DNA of 64,000 bases from Pseudoalteromonas sp. G4 (lineage in GTDB: Bacteria; Pseudomonadota; Gammaproteobacteria; Enterobacterales; Alteromonadaceae). Below, piece after piece: positions 12,902-22,595 of the stretch (the first letter of the stretch is position 1; every line of letters starts with the position of its first letter). The stretch lies in assembly GCF_028875915.1 (NCBI RefSeq), contig NZ_JAPEHW010000013.1, positions 1 through 64,000 on the forward strand, written 5' to 3'. The notes beneath the pieces are model-generated. The model did no database searches, was not told the origin of the DNA, and saw only the letters and a list, made by a program, of their open reading frames with translations. The translations under genes were made by a program, and so were the position numbers.

Positions 12902-13568
12902 CTTTAATCATCTTCAATGCAAGCTCAGCTGCTTTTTGTTCTGCTTTACGACGCGAACTTCCTTTAGCTACTACTTGAGGTTTATTCTCAATTAAGCACT
13001 CAACCGTAAATACTTGGTTGTGTGCTTGGCCTTTAGTATCAATTACATTATAGCTAGGCAGAGGGATCTTGCGGGCTTGCAGATACTCTTGTAGCAAGGT
13101 TTTTGGGTCTTTTTGATTATGCCCTGGGGTAATTGCTTGTAAACGCGTTTGATACCAGTTAAGTACTAATTCACGACATGTTTCAATGTCTGAATCTAAA
13201 AATACAGCACCTATAATTGCTTCAACGGCATCAGCAAGGGTTGATTCACGGCGATAACCACCGCTTTTCAGCTCACCCGGACCAAGGCGGAGAAAATCGC
13301 CAAGTTCAAATTCCACACCAAATTCCGCCAATGTTTGACCGCGTACTAGCGTTGAGCGCATACGGCTTAAATCGCCTTCACGGGCTTTTGGAAATTGATG
13401 ATACAAAGCATCAGCTATAACGAAGCTCAAAATCGAGTCACCTAAAAACTCAAGGCGCTCATTGTGAGCACCCCGGTAACTTCTATGGGTCATTGCTTGC
13501 TCTAGCAAGCGAACGTCGTTAAAGCTGTAACCTATCTTCTTAAATAATAAGTTTACGTCTTTAGTCAT
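12891..13568 (-). CDS. rnc: ribonuclease III
   Basis: RNase III cleaves double-stranded RNA, including the 30S rRNA precursor. The 225 residues match E. coli (226). The catalytic signature [11 protein letters not shown] (~38-48) and the second acidic site in [18 protein letters not shown] (~110-128) are followed by a C-terminal dsRNA-binding domain (~155-225, ending [15 protein letters not shown]). It lies 18 bp after lepB and overlaps era. Confidence 0.97.
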   Translation of the reverse strand: MTKDVNLLFKKIGYSFNDVRLLEQAMTHRSYRGAHNERLEFLGDSILSFVIADALYHQFPKAREGDLSRMRSTLVRGQTLAEFGVEFELGDFLRLGPGELKSGGYRRESTLADAVEAIIGAVFLDSDIETCRELVLNWYQTRLQAITPGHNQKDPKTLLQEYLQARKIPLPSYNVIDTKGQAHNQVFTVECLIENKPQVVAKGSSRRKAEQKAAELALKMIKDDA

Positions 13569-13586
13569 TATTAACTTGTTAAAAGA

Positions 13587-14522
13587 TTATTGAATTTTGC
13601 CAAGGCGTTCAAAACGCACACCAGTTGGCACCCAAGACGGTAATAAACTGTCTTCGTCTTCTGAAAAAGTAAAGCTCATCCAAATAAATACGGCTTTACC
13701 TACTAAATTTTCTTTTGGTACAAAACCCCAAACACGGCTATCTTGGCTGTTATCACGGTTATCACCCATTGCAAAATAATGGCCTTCTGGTACACGCCAC
13801 TCGTCTTGTGCCGTACCCGCTTGCTGATAATAGCGACCTGACAATTCAGGCATTGCTGGGTTAATTAAAATATCGTGTGTTAAACCCGAAAGCTGTTCTG
13901 TGGCACGAATTTGTGGAATGCCCGCTAGGCTAAACTCACCTTGGTTTACTAATTCGCGCTCCATTTTATTAAATTGGCCACAAGTTAGACCTTGGCTGTC
14001 AGTTTGCCCTGCTTCACATTTAGGCTTAATGTAAATTTCCTTATTACGATAAATAATAGTATCGCCCGGTAAGCCAATTACACGCTTAATAAAATCAATT
14101 TTATCGTCTTCAGGGTATTTAAATACAAATGGGTCTCCACGCTCTGGCGTACCTACATCCATCAGTTGTGAACGCCAAACAGGATCTTTTACACCATAAG
14201 AGTATTTTTCCACCAGAATGAAATCACCTTTTAATAAGGTTGGCATCATTGAGCCTGATGGAATTTGGAACGGTTCATACAAAAACGAACGGAAAATAGT
14301 AATGGCGGCAACCATAGGAAAAATCGATTGCGCTGTTTCTGCAATAGAATGCTGCGGCGCAATTTGTTCGATCACTTCTTCGGTTAACGGCACTTGGCTT
14401 GAGCCCTGCGCAATTGCAATACGCTCTTTACGCTTTGGCGCGTAAACTAAGTGGTCGATTAACCAAATCAGGCCTGAACCTAAGGTCAACAATACTAGGA
14501 ATATTGAAAAATAACCCGCCAT
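13587..14522 (-). CDS. lepB: signal peptidase I
   Basis: LepB cleaves signal peptides of exported proteins at the outer face of the inner membrane. The 311 residues show TM helices at the N-terminus (~4-24) and at ~62-80, then the catalytic Ser91 in IPSGSMMPTL and the general base Lys146 in DFIKRVIGLPGD. The C-terminal GDNRDNSQDSRVWGFVP motif is present. It lies between lepA and rnc with gaps under 20 bp, the standard lepA-lepB-rnc-era order. Confidence 0.97.
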   Translation of the reverse strand: MAGYFSIFLVLLTLGSGLIWLIDHLVYAPKRKERIAIAQGSSQVPLTEEVIEQIAPQHSIAETAQSIFPMVAAITIFRSFLYEPFQIPSGSMMPTLLKGDFILVEKYSYGVKDPVWRSQLMDVGTPERGDPFVFKYPEDDKIDFIKRVIGLPGDTIIYRNKEIYIKPKCEAGQTDSQGLTCGQFNKMERELVNQGEFSLAGIPQIRATEQLSGLTHDILINPAMPELSGRYYQQAGTAQDEWRVPEGHYFAMGDNRDNSQDSRVWGFVPKENLVGKAVFIWMSFTFSEDEDSLLPSWVPTGVRFERLGKIQ

Positions 14523-14534
14523 GTAATTAACTCC

Positions 14535-16325
14535 TTACTTACCCACTTTCAAAATGGCTAGGAAGGCGTCTTGAGGTACTTCAACATTACCGAGTTGTTT
14601 CATACGCTTTTTACCTTCTTTTTGTTTTTGTAATAGCTTTTTCTTACGTGATACGTCACCACCGTAACACTTCGCGATTACGTTTTTACGAAGCTGTTTT
14701 ACAGTTGTTCGAGCAATTACGTGACCACCAATAGTTGCTTGAATCGCAATATCGAACATCTGACGTGGGATCAGCTCTTTTAATGCTTCTGCTAATTGAC
14801 GGCCACGCGACTGAGAAGCATCGCGGTGACAAATAATTGCCAGTGCATCAACGCGGTCACCATTGATAAGAATATCAACGCGCACCATGTCGGCCGGTTG
14901 GAAATGCTTGAAGTTGTAATCAAGTGACGCAAAACCACGGCTGGTTGATTTCAACTTATCGAAGAAGTCCATTACCACTTCACCCATAGGCAATTCGTAA
15001 GTCACTGCTACTTGGTTACCGTGATAAGCCATTTTGGTTTGCACGCCACGTTTTTCAATACACAAGGTAATTACGTTACCAAGGTATTCTTGTGGTACAA
15101 GGATGTTTGCTTCAACAATTGGCTCACGAATCTCATCAATATTACCAACCGGTGGTAATGCAGACGGGTTATCGATATGAATTACATTGCCGCCCTTTTC
15201 AACAATCTCATACACTACCGTTGGTGCAGTAGTGATTAGATCCATGTCGTATTCACGTTCTAGACGCTCTTGAATAATTTCCATGTGAAGCATACCCAAG
15301 AAGCCACAACGGAAACCAAAACCAAGTGCTGTTGAGTTTTCTGGCTCATAGAATAACGAAGCATCGTTCAAACTTAGTTTAGAAAGCGCATCACGGAAAT
15401 TCTCATAATCATCCGAAGAGATTGGGTACATACCCGCATAAACTTGCGGTTTCACCTTTTTAAATCCTGGTAGTGGCCCTTCAGCTGGCTCGCGCTGTAG
15501 GGTAATGGTATCGCCTACAGGTGCACCATGGATCTCTTTGATACCTGCAATAACAAAGCCTACTTCACCTGTTTTCAAAATACCGGTGTCAGTTTGTTTT
15601 GGTGTAAAAATACCCACTTTATCAACAATATGAACCTGACCATTTGACATAATCTGGATTTTGTCGCCTTTTTTCAGCTCGCCGTGTTTAATACGTACCA
15701 GTGATACAACACCCTGGTATGGGTCAAACCATGAATCGATAATAAGTGCTTGTAATGGCTTTTCTGGTTCACCTTCTGGCGGTGGAATATTTTTAACAAT
15801 GTCTTCTAAAACCGCGTCAATACCGATACCTGTTTTTGCACTACACTGAGTTGCACCAGTAGCATCAATACCTACGATATCTTCAATTTCTTCTGCAACG
15901 CGGTCAGGATCTGCTTGCGGTAAGTCAATTTTATTAAGGATTGGTAAAACTTCTAAATCCATTTCAATCGCGGTGTAACAGTTAGCAACTGTTTGTGCTT
16001 CCACACCTTGACCAGCATCAACTACTAACAGTGCACCCTCACACGCAGCTAACGAACGTGATACTTCATAGGTAAAGTCAACGTGTCCTGGTGTGTCGAT
16101 AAAGTTTAGTTGGTATGTTTCGCCGTCGTTTGCAGTATAGTTTAGCGTAACACTTTGCGCTTTAATTGTAATACCACGCTCACGCTCAAGGTCCATTGAA
16201 TCCAGTACCTGCTGTTGCATTTCGCGATCAGATAAACCACCACAGACTTGGATTAAACGATCCGATAAAGTCGATTTACCGTGATCAATGTGGGCAATAA
16301 TAGAAAAGTTACGAATGTGCTTCAT
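14535..16325 (-). CDS. lepA: elongation factor 4 (LepA)
   Basis: LepA is a translational GTPase related to EF-G that acts on stalled or assembling ribosomes. The 596 residues contain the G1 motif [14 protein letters not shown] at the N-terminus, DTPGHVDF (G3), NKIDLP (G4) and the LepA-specific C-terminal domain with the lysine-rich end [19 protein letters not shown]. It lies 12 bp before lepB. A 69-bp gap separates it from rseC. Confidence 0.98.
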   Translation of the reverse strand: MKHIRNFSIIAHIDHGKSTLSDRLIQVCGGLSDREMQQQVLDSMDLERERGITIKAQSVTLNYTANDGETYQLNFIDTPGHVDFTYEVSRSLAACEGALLVVDAGQGVEAQTVANCYTAIEMDLEVLPILNKIDLPQADPDRVAEEIEDIVGIDATGATQCSAKTGIGIDAVLEDIVKNIPPPEGEPEKPLQALIIDSWFDPYQGVVSLVRIKHGELKKGDKIQIMSNGQVHIVDKVGIFTPKQTDTGILKTGEVGFVIAGIKEIHGAPVGDTITLQREPAEGPLPGFKKVKPQVYAGMYPISSDDYENFRDALSKLSLNDASLFYEPENSTALGFGFRCGFLGMLHMEIIQERLEREYDMDLITTAPTVVYEIVEKGGNVIHIDNPSALPPVGNIDEIREPIVEANILVPQEYLGNVITLCIEKRGVQTKMAYHGNQVAVTYELPMGEVVMDFFDKLKSTSRGFASLDYNFKHFQPADMVRVDILINGDRVDALAIICHRDASQSRGRQLAEALKELIPRQMFDIAIQATIGGHVIARTTVKQLRKNVIAKCYGGDVSRKKKLLQKQKEGKKRMKQLGNVEVPQDAFLAILKVGK

Positions 16326-16394
16326 ATGTTGGATTCAATACTTCTAAATAAATAGGGTTCAAAATCAAAACGCCGATTTTACCCTTAATTTGGG

Positions 16395-16844
16395 TTAATC
16401 ACCATTAATTTGCGTGATTGGTAAGCTAATTGGGTGGATTTTTTTTATTTTTATACGATTTTTTAACCCTTTTTGCTTTGCTTTTGCTAATAAAAAACCA
16501 ACATATCCGCCAAATATAGCAAACAAAACTTGCCAAAGTTCAGTCAACACAAATACGTTTGCAGCCACAATTGTAAATATCAGAGCAAGTAACAATGGCA
16601 TCATATAGGTCAAAAGCGACATTTTAATGACATGAGAGTCATCTAAGGCTAAATCTACTTTTTGACCAATTTCTAATGGTGTTTCACTTTCAATGGTCAA
16701 CTCCGAACGTTTATTAGCAAATAGTTTGGCAAATGTAAGAGAGCCACATTTACCATCACATCCGCTGCATGCTTGTGGCTTTGGAAGTGCAAAAGTGACC
16801 AAAGTATTGTCTACTTTGGCCACGGTAAAGGTTTTTTCGATCAT
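16395..16844 (-). CDS. rseC: SoxR-reducing / sigma-E regulatory protein RseC
   Basis: RseC is a small inner-membrane protein with a minor positive effect on sigma-E. Relatives (RsxC-linked) take part in SoxR reduction. The N-terminal cytoplasmic part holds a cysteine cluster (CSGCDGKCG, ~22-30). Two TM helices follow (~75-95 and ~100-118), then a basic C-terminal tail. The start is 1 bp after rseB. The rpoE-rseA-rseB-rseC order supports the call. Confidence 0.92.
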   Translation of the reverse strand: MIEKTFTVAKVDNTLVTFALPKPQACSGCDGKCGSLTFAKLFANKRSELTIESETPLEIGQKVDLALDDSHVIKMSLLTYMMPLLLALIFTIVAANVFVLTELWQVLFAIFGGYVGFLLAKAKQKGLKNRIKIKKIHPISLPITQINGD

Positions 16845-16845
16845 G

Positions 16846-17790
16846 CTATTGGGCGCGTTGGACTGATTCTGCCACTAGTTTAGCAGTCATTGGCGGCAGT
16901 TGGCCAATTACAGAGACTTCGTAACCTGCTGCTTGATGAATAAATACCGTTGTTGCGCCAGCTGAAAGCGCTTTACTGCGGCTATTGCTGGCAAGAGGTC
17001 TTTGAATAAATACTGACACTTCAATCAAGCCATCACTGTAAAGATAGTAATCTGCTAACTCACCATTTAAGTTTAACGTTTGACGCTCTGATTTAATCAG
17101 TGCAAAACCTGCTGGCATCGCTTCAATCTGCCAAGTTTCAATGCTGTTATCGTCTGATGCCGCAGCTACAGGTGATGGTAAATTTTGTTGGCTCATTTCG
17201 ATAAGTTCAACACTTGGCTGTTCACTGAAACTGACATTGGTCATTTGCAGCTGTTCTACAATTTCGCCTGTTGCTGAAACATATGCTGTTTTCAACGGTA
17301 GTTTTGAATGGCCATCTAACCAAAGCCAGTAGTTAAATTTACTTTGATCTTTCGATTCTATTCTTACCAATTGAGCGACACGACCTGAGATACGCGATTT
17401 ACCACCCAAGGCAAAATGATAATGAGGCTCTAAGTCAGTAATGTTATTAAAAATAATGCTTGGAATAGGCCCTGCAAGAGATGAACTGTACAACGAGTAA
17501 GGGGTATTTTGTGGTTCAAAATAAGTGACAACATTATCAATACGTAACATTTCTACTCCGGCACCGTCGAGCAGGCTTAAATGCTCTAACTCTTTACCAT
17601 TGTAGTTAGCATGTCGCCATGCATATGGTTCAATATTATTGCGCCCTTTAACCACTACAAATGAGGCGGTGAAGTTACTTTTTTTGACCGTTTCGGCCAT
17701 ATCTAATAATAGCTGCTTGGCTTCATTAGGTTCAGAAGCAAAGCTTGGCAACGCAACTACAAGCCAAGCTAAGACAACGAATATTCGCAT
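16846..17790 (-). CDS. rseB: periplasmic sigma-E regulator RseB
   Basis: RseB binds the periplasmic part of RseA and shields it from DegS until lipopolysaccharide intermediates release it. The 314 residues begin with a Sec signal peptide (cleavage likely after PSFAS, ~19). They continue with the LolA/LppX-like large domain (~25-200) and the smaller C-terminal domain (~220-314). The ancestral rseA stop (17794-17796) would lie 3 bp upstream of the rseB ATG. The frameshifted rseA now stops 37 bp away, so coupling may be altered. Confidence 0.94.
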   Translation of the reverse strand: MRIFVVLAWLVVALPSFASEPNEAKQLLLDMAETVKKSNFTASFVVVKGRNNIEPYAWRHANYNGKELEHLSLLDGAGVEMLRIDNVVTYFEPQNTPYSLYSSSLAGPIPSIIFNNITDLEPHYHFALGGKSRISGRVAQLVRIESKDQSKFNYWLWLDGHSKLPLKTAYVSATGEIVEQLQMTNVSFSEQPSVELIEMSQQNLPSPVAAASDDNSIETWQIEAMPAGFALIKSERQTLNLNGELADYYLYSDGLIEVSVFIQRPLASNSRSKALSAGATTVFIHQAAGYEVSVIGQLPPMTAKLVAESVQRAQ

Positions 17791-17827
17791 CGACTAGTTG
17801 TTCTCCGGATCGTCTTCTTTTGCTTTT

Positions 17828-18448
17828 TCAGCTTGTGCAATACGTGATTGACGTTGATGCTCCATAAGAAGTGCACCTAAGCGCTTTTCTTCCAACTCTT
17901 TTAGCCCTTTTTGCGCGATGCTCCATAAGAAGTGCACCTAAGCGCTTTTCTTCCAACTCTTTTAGCCCTTTTTGCGCTGTTTCAAGCGCTGGCTCTGTAG
18001 AGTAACTCACTGGTGTTGCTGTACCACCGAAAGGCATAGTTTCTAGATTTTGTAATTGTGGTGTAGGGTTCATAATATCAGCATCTTGCTGAGGCATCGT
18101 CTGAACACCAATAACCGCAACAGCCGCTACACTGGCAGCAATTGCTAATTGGGCGAATGGCTTCTTCCAATTTGATAGCACAGTGGCACTTGAATTATTT
18201 ACCGCGGCAATATCTTCAGCGATAGGAGCTTGGCTGTATGTTTCTTCTTGTTCTAGTGCCAACGCGACTTGATCTGCGATATCGATTTGAATTAGTGCTT
18301 TGCCTTCGCCGCGCATAACATCACCAATCAGTGAATAACGCGATGCAGCGTGCTCTAATTCGTCCCCCAAATGTCGGCTTTCAAAACTGTGTTCATCATC
18401 AAACACTGCCGAAATTTGTTCTTTTCGTTTCTCATTCAAATTAGTCAT
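17828..18448 (-). CDS. rseA: anti-sigma-E factor RseA with a frameshifted C-terminus
   Basis: RseA holds sigma-E at the inner membrane. The N-terminal cytoplasmic domain (~1-98, LNEKRKEQISAVFDDE) and the single TM helix (~99-117) are normal. After residue 177 the frame changes because a 61-bp segment is exactly duplicated in tandem (17856-17916 and 17917-17977). The native end is visible in the first frame: after LGALLMEH comes QRQSRIAQAEKAKEDDPENN and a stop at 17794-17796. Removing one copy gives a 197-residue protein, against 206 here with a basic, cysteine-containing tail. The sigma-binding part should survive, but the extreme periplasmic C-terminus is changed. Confidence 0.9.
   Translation of the reverse strand: MTNLNEKRKEQISAVFDDEHSFESRHLGDELEHAASRYSLIGDVMRGEGKALIQIDIADQVALALEQEETYSQAPIAEDIAAVNNSSATVLSNWKKPFAQLAIAASVAAVAVIGVQTMPQQDADIMNPTPQLQNLETMPFGGTATPVSYSTEPALETAQKGLKELEEKRLGALLMEHRAKRAKRVGRKALRCTSYGASTSITYCTS
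17856..17977. repeat. exact 61-bp tandem duplication within rseA
   Basis: Positions 17856-17916 and 17917-17977 are identical over all 61 bases (starting GATGCTCCATAAG, ending CTTTTTGCGC). Since 61 is not a multiple of three, it shifts the rseA frame. The exact identity means it is very recent or an assembly join that duplicated an overlap. Confidence 0.97.
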
Positions 18449-18457
18449 ATAAGCGAC

Positions 18458-19039
18458 CTATGCATTATTTAATATTGGATCAAGTCGGTTGTCGATTGCC
18501 TCACGAGCACGGAAAATCCGTGATCTAACTGTTCCTACTGGACAGTCCATTATCATGGCAATGTCTTCGTAACTTAACCCCTCTAATTCGCGTAATGTAA
18601 TGGCTGTTTTAAGATCATCCGGTAAACCATCAATTGTCTTAAAAATTACCTGCTTTATTTCATCACTTAGTAATAAGTTCTCAGGTGTAGAGTTACTTCT
18701 AAGTGCATCAGCACCATCATAAAACTCTGCATCGTCTGCATCTACATCATTCGCAGGGGGACGACGACCTTGAGAAACCAAATGATTTTTAGCACAGTTA
18801 ACGGCAATACGGTAAAGCCATGTGTAAAAAGCACTGTCACCTCTAAAACCGGGCAACGCTCTATATGCTTTAATAAACGCTTCTTGTGCAATATCAGCAA
18901 CATCTCCATGGTTAGAGACATAACGTCCAATTAAGTTCGCAACTTTGTTCTGATATTTTTTAACTAACACATTAAACGCGTTTTTATCACCTTGCTGAAC
19001 TTTTCTTACTAGCGCTAAATCCAAATCCTGCTCGCTCAT
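18458..19039 (-). CDS. rpoE: RNA polymerase sigma-E factor
   Basis: Sigma-E is the ECF sigma factor for outer-membrane and periplasmic stress. The 193 residues show region 2 (~20-95, with FIKAYRALPGFRGDSAFYTWLYRIAVN) and region 4 (~130-188, with LRELEGLSYEDIAMIMDCPVGTVRSRIFRARE). It heads the rpoE-rseABC run, 9 bp before rseA, and is divergent from nadB as in E. coli. A sigma-E-type promoter lies upstream, which fits autoregulation. Confidence 0.97.
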   Translation of the reverse strand: MSEQDLDLALVRKVQQGDKNAFNVLVKKYQNKVANLIGRYVSNHGDVADIAQEAFIKAYRALPGFRGDSAFYTWLYRIAVNCAKNHLVSQGRRPPANDVDADDAEFYDGADALRSNSTPENLLLSDEIKQVIFKTIDGLPDDLKTAITLRELEGLSYEDIAMIMDCPVGTVRSRIFRAREAIDNRLDPILNNA

Positions 19040-19099
19040 TCGAGCCGGTACTCCTCTTATTTATTATCTTTCTCTAGTTCCCGAGAATAAATTCACTAT

Positions 19100-19127
19100 T
19101 TAGGACTCTAGGGTTTTGAAAAAGTTC
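19100..19127 (-). promoter_or_regulatory. sigma-E-type autoregulatory promoter for rpoE
   Basis: On the minus strand a GAACTT -35 (19122-19127), a 16-bp spacer and TCCTAA (19100-19105) resemble the sigma-E consensus GGAACTT-N15/16-TCtgA. It lies 61-88 bp upstream of the rpoE start. The remainder of the 289-bp rpoE/nadB gap is AT-rich and must also hold the nadB promoter, which I could not assign. Confidence 0.6.
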
Positions 19128-19328
19128 GATACATTTTGTAAAAAACTTAATTAACTGACTTTAACACCTTTTCTAAAGCAAAATTAGCACAAAATTAACT
19201 TAACGCTATAAATCGCGGCCTTTTCACCATTTCCTGCATACTATGTACGACTTTAGTCTTTTTATCATTGTCGTAATTGGTGTTAATATTGCGCCCATAA
19301 CTCAATAGCATTGTAAAGTGATACTTGT

Positions 19329-20930
19329 ATGACAAATACGCCACAATTAACAACTGATGTTGTTATCGTAGGTAGTGGTGCAGCAGGCTTAACCCTAGCG
19401 CTGACTCTCGCTAACCATTGCCACGTCACTGTATTAAGCAAAGGGCCATTAACCGAAGGTTCTACTATGTATGCCCAAGGTGGCATCGCTGCTGTATTTG
19501 ATAAAGAAGATAGTATTGAATCTCATGTTGAAGATACACTTGCTGCTGGCGGTGGTTTGTGTGACCGTGATGCGGTTCACTACACTGCTAGCAATGCAAA
19601 AACCTGTATGAAGTGGTTGATCGAACAAGGTGTGCCATTTGATATGGACAAAAGTGCACTAGGTAAAGAACGTTACCACTTAACGCGTGAGGGTGGGCAC
19701 AGCCACCGCCGCATTTTACACGCCGCCGATGCAACAGGAAAAGCAGTTCAAACCACCCTTATCGATCGTGTTAAACAGCACAAAAATATTCAATTACTTG
19801 AAAGATATAACGCTATCGATTTAATTACGGATGAAAAACTAGGTCACTCGGGTAAGCGCTGCCATGGCTTATATGTGTGGAACCGTGCAACTGAACAAGT
19901 TGAAATTATAAATGCGCGTTTTATTTCGCTCGCAACAGGTGGTGCAAGTAAAGTGTATCTTTACACATCTAACCCTGATGTCTCAAGTGGTGATGGTATC
20001 GCTATGGCCTGGCGTGCAGGTTGTCGTGTTGCCAATATGGAGTTTAATCAATTCCATCCAACCAGCTTATATCACCCAGAGTTACAAAACTTTCTAATTA
20101 CAGAAGCAATGCGCGGCGAAGGGGCATATTTAAAACGCCCTGATGGCTCACGTTTTATGCCTGACTTTGATGAACGCGCTGAACTTGCTCCGCGTGATGT
20201 GGTTGCCCGTGCAATCGATTATGAAATGAAGCGCCTTGGTGCAAACTGTGTTTACCTCGATATCAGCCATAAAGATAAAAACTTTATTATCGACCATTTC
20301 CCTACCATTTATGCAAAATGTTTGAGCGTAGGGTTAGATATTACCAAAGAACCTATACCTGTGGTGCCAGCAGCACATTATACCTGTGGTGGTGTCATGA
20401 CTGATTTTAATGGTAAAACCGACTTAGATAATTTATATGCAATTGGTGAAGTTGCCTACACAGGTCTTCACGGTGCAAACCGCATGGCGAGTAACTCTTT
20501 ACTCGAATGCATTGTGTTTGCACAAGCTGCAGCCAAAGATATTATTGCTCAATTAGCGCAATCTCACACCCCTGAAACATTACCTAATTGGGATGAAAGC
20601 CGAGTAACAAATTCTGATGAAGAAATTGTAATTACTCATAATTGGCATGAACTTCGTTTGTTTATGTGGGATTACGTTGGTATTGTTCGCACTACAAAAC
20701 GCTTGGAGCGTGCATTGCGTCGCGTTGAATTATTGCAACAAGAAATTGATGAGTATTACACTAATTTCAGAGTTAGCAATAACTTGCTGGAATTACGTAA
20801 CCTAGTACAAGTATCTGAGCTGATTATTCGCAGTGCACTTGAGCGAAAAGAAAGCCGTGGGCTGCATTACACGCTTGATTACCCAGAGCCAAAAGCAAAT
20901 CCAAAACCGACCGTTTTACATAAACACTAA
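19329..20930 (+). CDS. nadB: L-aspartate oxidase
   Basis: NadB oxidises L-aspartate to iminoaspartate with FAD, the first step of de novo NAD synthesis. The 533 residues contain the FAD-binding [16 protein letters not shown] at the N-terminus, [11 protein letters not shown], the active-site region HTPTSL-like [11 protein letters not shown], and the C-terminal helical domain. It is divergent from rpoE as in E. coli and convergent with ygfX, whose stop is only 5 bp away. Confidence 0.97.
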   Translation: MTNTPQLTTDVVIVGSGAAGLTLALTLANHCHVTVLSKGPLTEGSTMYAQGGIAAVFDKEDSIESHVEDTLAAGGGLCDRDAVHYTASNAKTCMKWLIEQGVPFDMDKSALGKERYHLTREGGHSHRRILHAADATGKAVQTTLIDRVKQHKNIQLLERYNAIDLITDEKLGHSGKRCHGLYVWNRATEQVEIINARFISLATGGASKVYLYTSNPDVSSGDGIAMAWRAGCRVANMEFNQFHPTSLYHPELQNFLITEAMRGEGAYLKRPDGSRFMPDFDERAELAPRDVVARAIDYEMKRLGANCVYLDISHKDKNFIIDHFPTIYAKCLSVGLDITKEPIPVVPAAHYTCGGVMTDFNGKTDLDNLYAIGEVAYTGLHGANRMASNSLLECIVFAQAAAKDIIAQLAQSHTPETLPNWDESRVTNSDEEIVITHNWHELRLFMWDYVGIVRTTKRLERALRRVELLQQEIDEYYTNFRVSNNLLELRNLVQVSELIIRSALERKESRGLHYTLDYPEPKANPKPTVLHKH

Positions 20931-20935
20931 TCGGG

Positions 20936-21340
20936 TCACTGCTTTTGATAAACGGCTCTTAAGAGCCGTTTTCTGTCTCTTTTTGAAAGTGAACTTAGCA
21001 TAATAAACTGGTTTCTGTTACTTGGTTTATGTTTAAACTTTAGCAACACAAACCAAGTGGTAACGATACTAAATGGGCTTATTTCACCAATCAGTTTACC
21101 GCTCGATTCACTTAACACTGCGCGCTTTTCATCAAGCAATAAATAGCTATCACTTACCAACATATTATTGAGCTTGTAAAAGAAATAATAACTAAGAAAG
21201 AGTAAAAAAGTTGTAACACATATAACCGCAAAGAGACTTTCTGCAGGCAACAGTGCAATGGTAAAAATAGGAAGGTTAATGCCGATATAAACACTCGGCA
21301 TTATTTTTGATTCGCCAACGTATATTCTATACTCGGACAC
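20936..21340 (-). CDS. ygfX: YgfX family membrane protein
   Basis: A 134-residue protein with two closely spaced TM helices (~15-55) and a C-terminal basic soluble part. It fits the YgfX (CptA) family, whose gene sits next to sdhE in enterobacteria. In E. coli YgfX has been described as a toxin affecting FtsZ/MreB, but its link to SdhE is debated, so no function is claimed. It starts with GTG and overlaps the sdhE stop by 14 bp, so the two are probably coupled. Confidence 0.75.
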   Translation of the reverse strand: MSEYRIYVGESKIMPSVYIGINLPIFTIALLPAESLFAVICVTTFLLFLSYYFFYKLNNMLVSDSYLLLDEKRAVLSESSGKLIGEISPFSIVTTWFVLLKFKHKPSNRNQFIMLSSLSKRDRKRLLRAVYQKQ

Positions 21341-21578
21341 GATTTAAAATAGTATTAACCATGTAATTTAATTCAGCGTCTTTGCACTCTTCATGACCCA
21401 TAAACCATGCAAACAGATCGGGGTCGTCAGCTGTCAGTAAACGCTGAAAAATCGCTTTATCCTTGTCACTTAACGCATCAAAGGCTTCATCAACAAATGG
21501 TCTCAGTAAAACATCCAGTTCCAACATACCACGGCGACATGCCCAACGTAATTTAGCCTTACTATCTAAATTGCTCAT
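21327..21578 (-). CDS. sdhE: succinate dehydrogenase flavinylation factor SdhE
   Basis: SdhE (YgfY) helps attach FAD covalently to SdhA and FrdA. The 83-residue helical protein carries the conserved RRGMLELD motif (~14-21), which contacts the flavoprotein. It is upstream of ygfX and divergent from ygfZ, the same order as in E. coli. Confidence 0.95.
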   Translation of the reverse strand: MSNLDSKAKLRWACRRGMLELDVLLRPFVDEAFDALSDKDKAIFQRLLTADDPDLFAWFMGHEECKDAELNYMVNTILNRVRV

Positions 21579-21676
21579 TTCATACCTCGTTAATTAGCGC
21601 TAGCTAATAGTAGCAAAAGCTAAGCATGCAATCATCAGGAATCTAAGTTAAAATCAATGCATTAATTTATAGTGAT

Positions 21677-22588
21677 ATGTCAATTATGGTAATAGCAAAT
21701 CGTATAGCTGAAAAAATTGTTGTAATAAGTGGTCAAGACAGAAAATCTTATCTCCATGGTCAAGTAACACAGGACCTTAATTTACTTAATGAAAGTACGT
21801 TTTTATGGTCAGGTCATTGTAATGCCAAAGGCAAACTATGGTCAGTACATAAGCTTATCGCAAGCGACGAAAGCTACTTATTACTTGCAAGTGAGAGTGA
21901 AGCCAATCAAAGCTTTAGTGAACTTAAAAAATACGGCGTATTTTCAAAAGCTGAATTTGAGCTAAGTGAGCCATTACACACTATTGGCCTTATCGCACAA
22001 AGCACCAGTGAAATTGAGTCACTACTATCTATTTCATTTGGCGAAAATAATTTAGTCAGCTTTGACTTAGGCTATGCACTACAATTAGCAAACGGCCTTG
22101 TTGAGCTTGTTATTGCTGAAGACAAACTTGCAACACTTGAAACTAAAATCACTATCGAAGCCCATGAAAATGATTGGCTTGCAGCCACAATTAAAGCAGG
22201 TTTACCACGTTTAAGCGCAGAGACGTTAGACGAATTTGTACCACAAATGGTAAATCTTCAAGCAATTGGAGGCATTAGCTTTAATAAAGGCTGTTACACC
22301 GGGCAAGAAACAGTGGCTCGCATGAAGTACCTAGGTAAAAACAAACGTGCCATGTTCAGCTTATTTGCTAAAGACCAAACAATTGAAAGTGCCAGTGAAG
22401 TTGAAATCCAACTGGGTGAAAACTGGCGAAGAGCCGGTAAAATCACCAATATTGCGGTAACCGCAGAAGGCACTTTTGTGCAGGCAGTGTTACCAAACGA
22501 TACAACTGAGCAAGCTCAGTTACGAATAAAAGATCTCGAAGAGTCTCACCTTTGCGTGATATCTCTTCCATATACACTTGAAGATTAG
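21677..22588 (+). CDS. ygfZ: tRNA-modifying / Fe-S folate-binding protein YgfZ
   Basis: YgfZ is a folate-binding GcvT-like protein needed for some Fe-S enzymes such as MiaB. The signature KGCYTGQE begins at Lys204, with the key Cys206 present. At 303 residues it is a little shorter than E. coli (326). A second ATG lies at 21686, so the start may be 9 bp later. It is followed after 7 bp by slyD. Confidence 0.93.
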   Translation: MSIMVIANRIAEKIVVISGQDRKSYLHGQVTQDLNLLNESTFLWSGHCNAKGKLWSVHKLIASDESYLLLASESEANQSFSELKKYGVFSKAEFELSEPLHTIGLIAQSTSEIESLLSISFGENNLVSFDLGYALQLANGLVELVIAEDKLATLETKITIEAHENDWLAATIKAGLPRLSAETLDEFVPQMVNLQAIGGISFNKGCYTGQETVARMKYLGKNKRAMFSLFAKDQTIESASEVEIQLGENWRRAGKITNIAVTAEGTFVQAVLPNDTTEQAQLRIKDLEESHLCVISLPYTLED

Positions 22589-22595
22589 GTTAGAT

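Noticed and set aside
20936-21578. ygfX-sdhE considered as a toxin-antitoxin system
   Set aside because: SdhE has a well-supported role in flavinylation, and the overlap alone does not show a toxin-antitoxin function.
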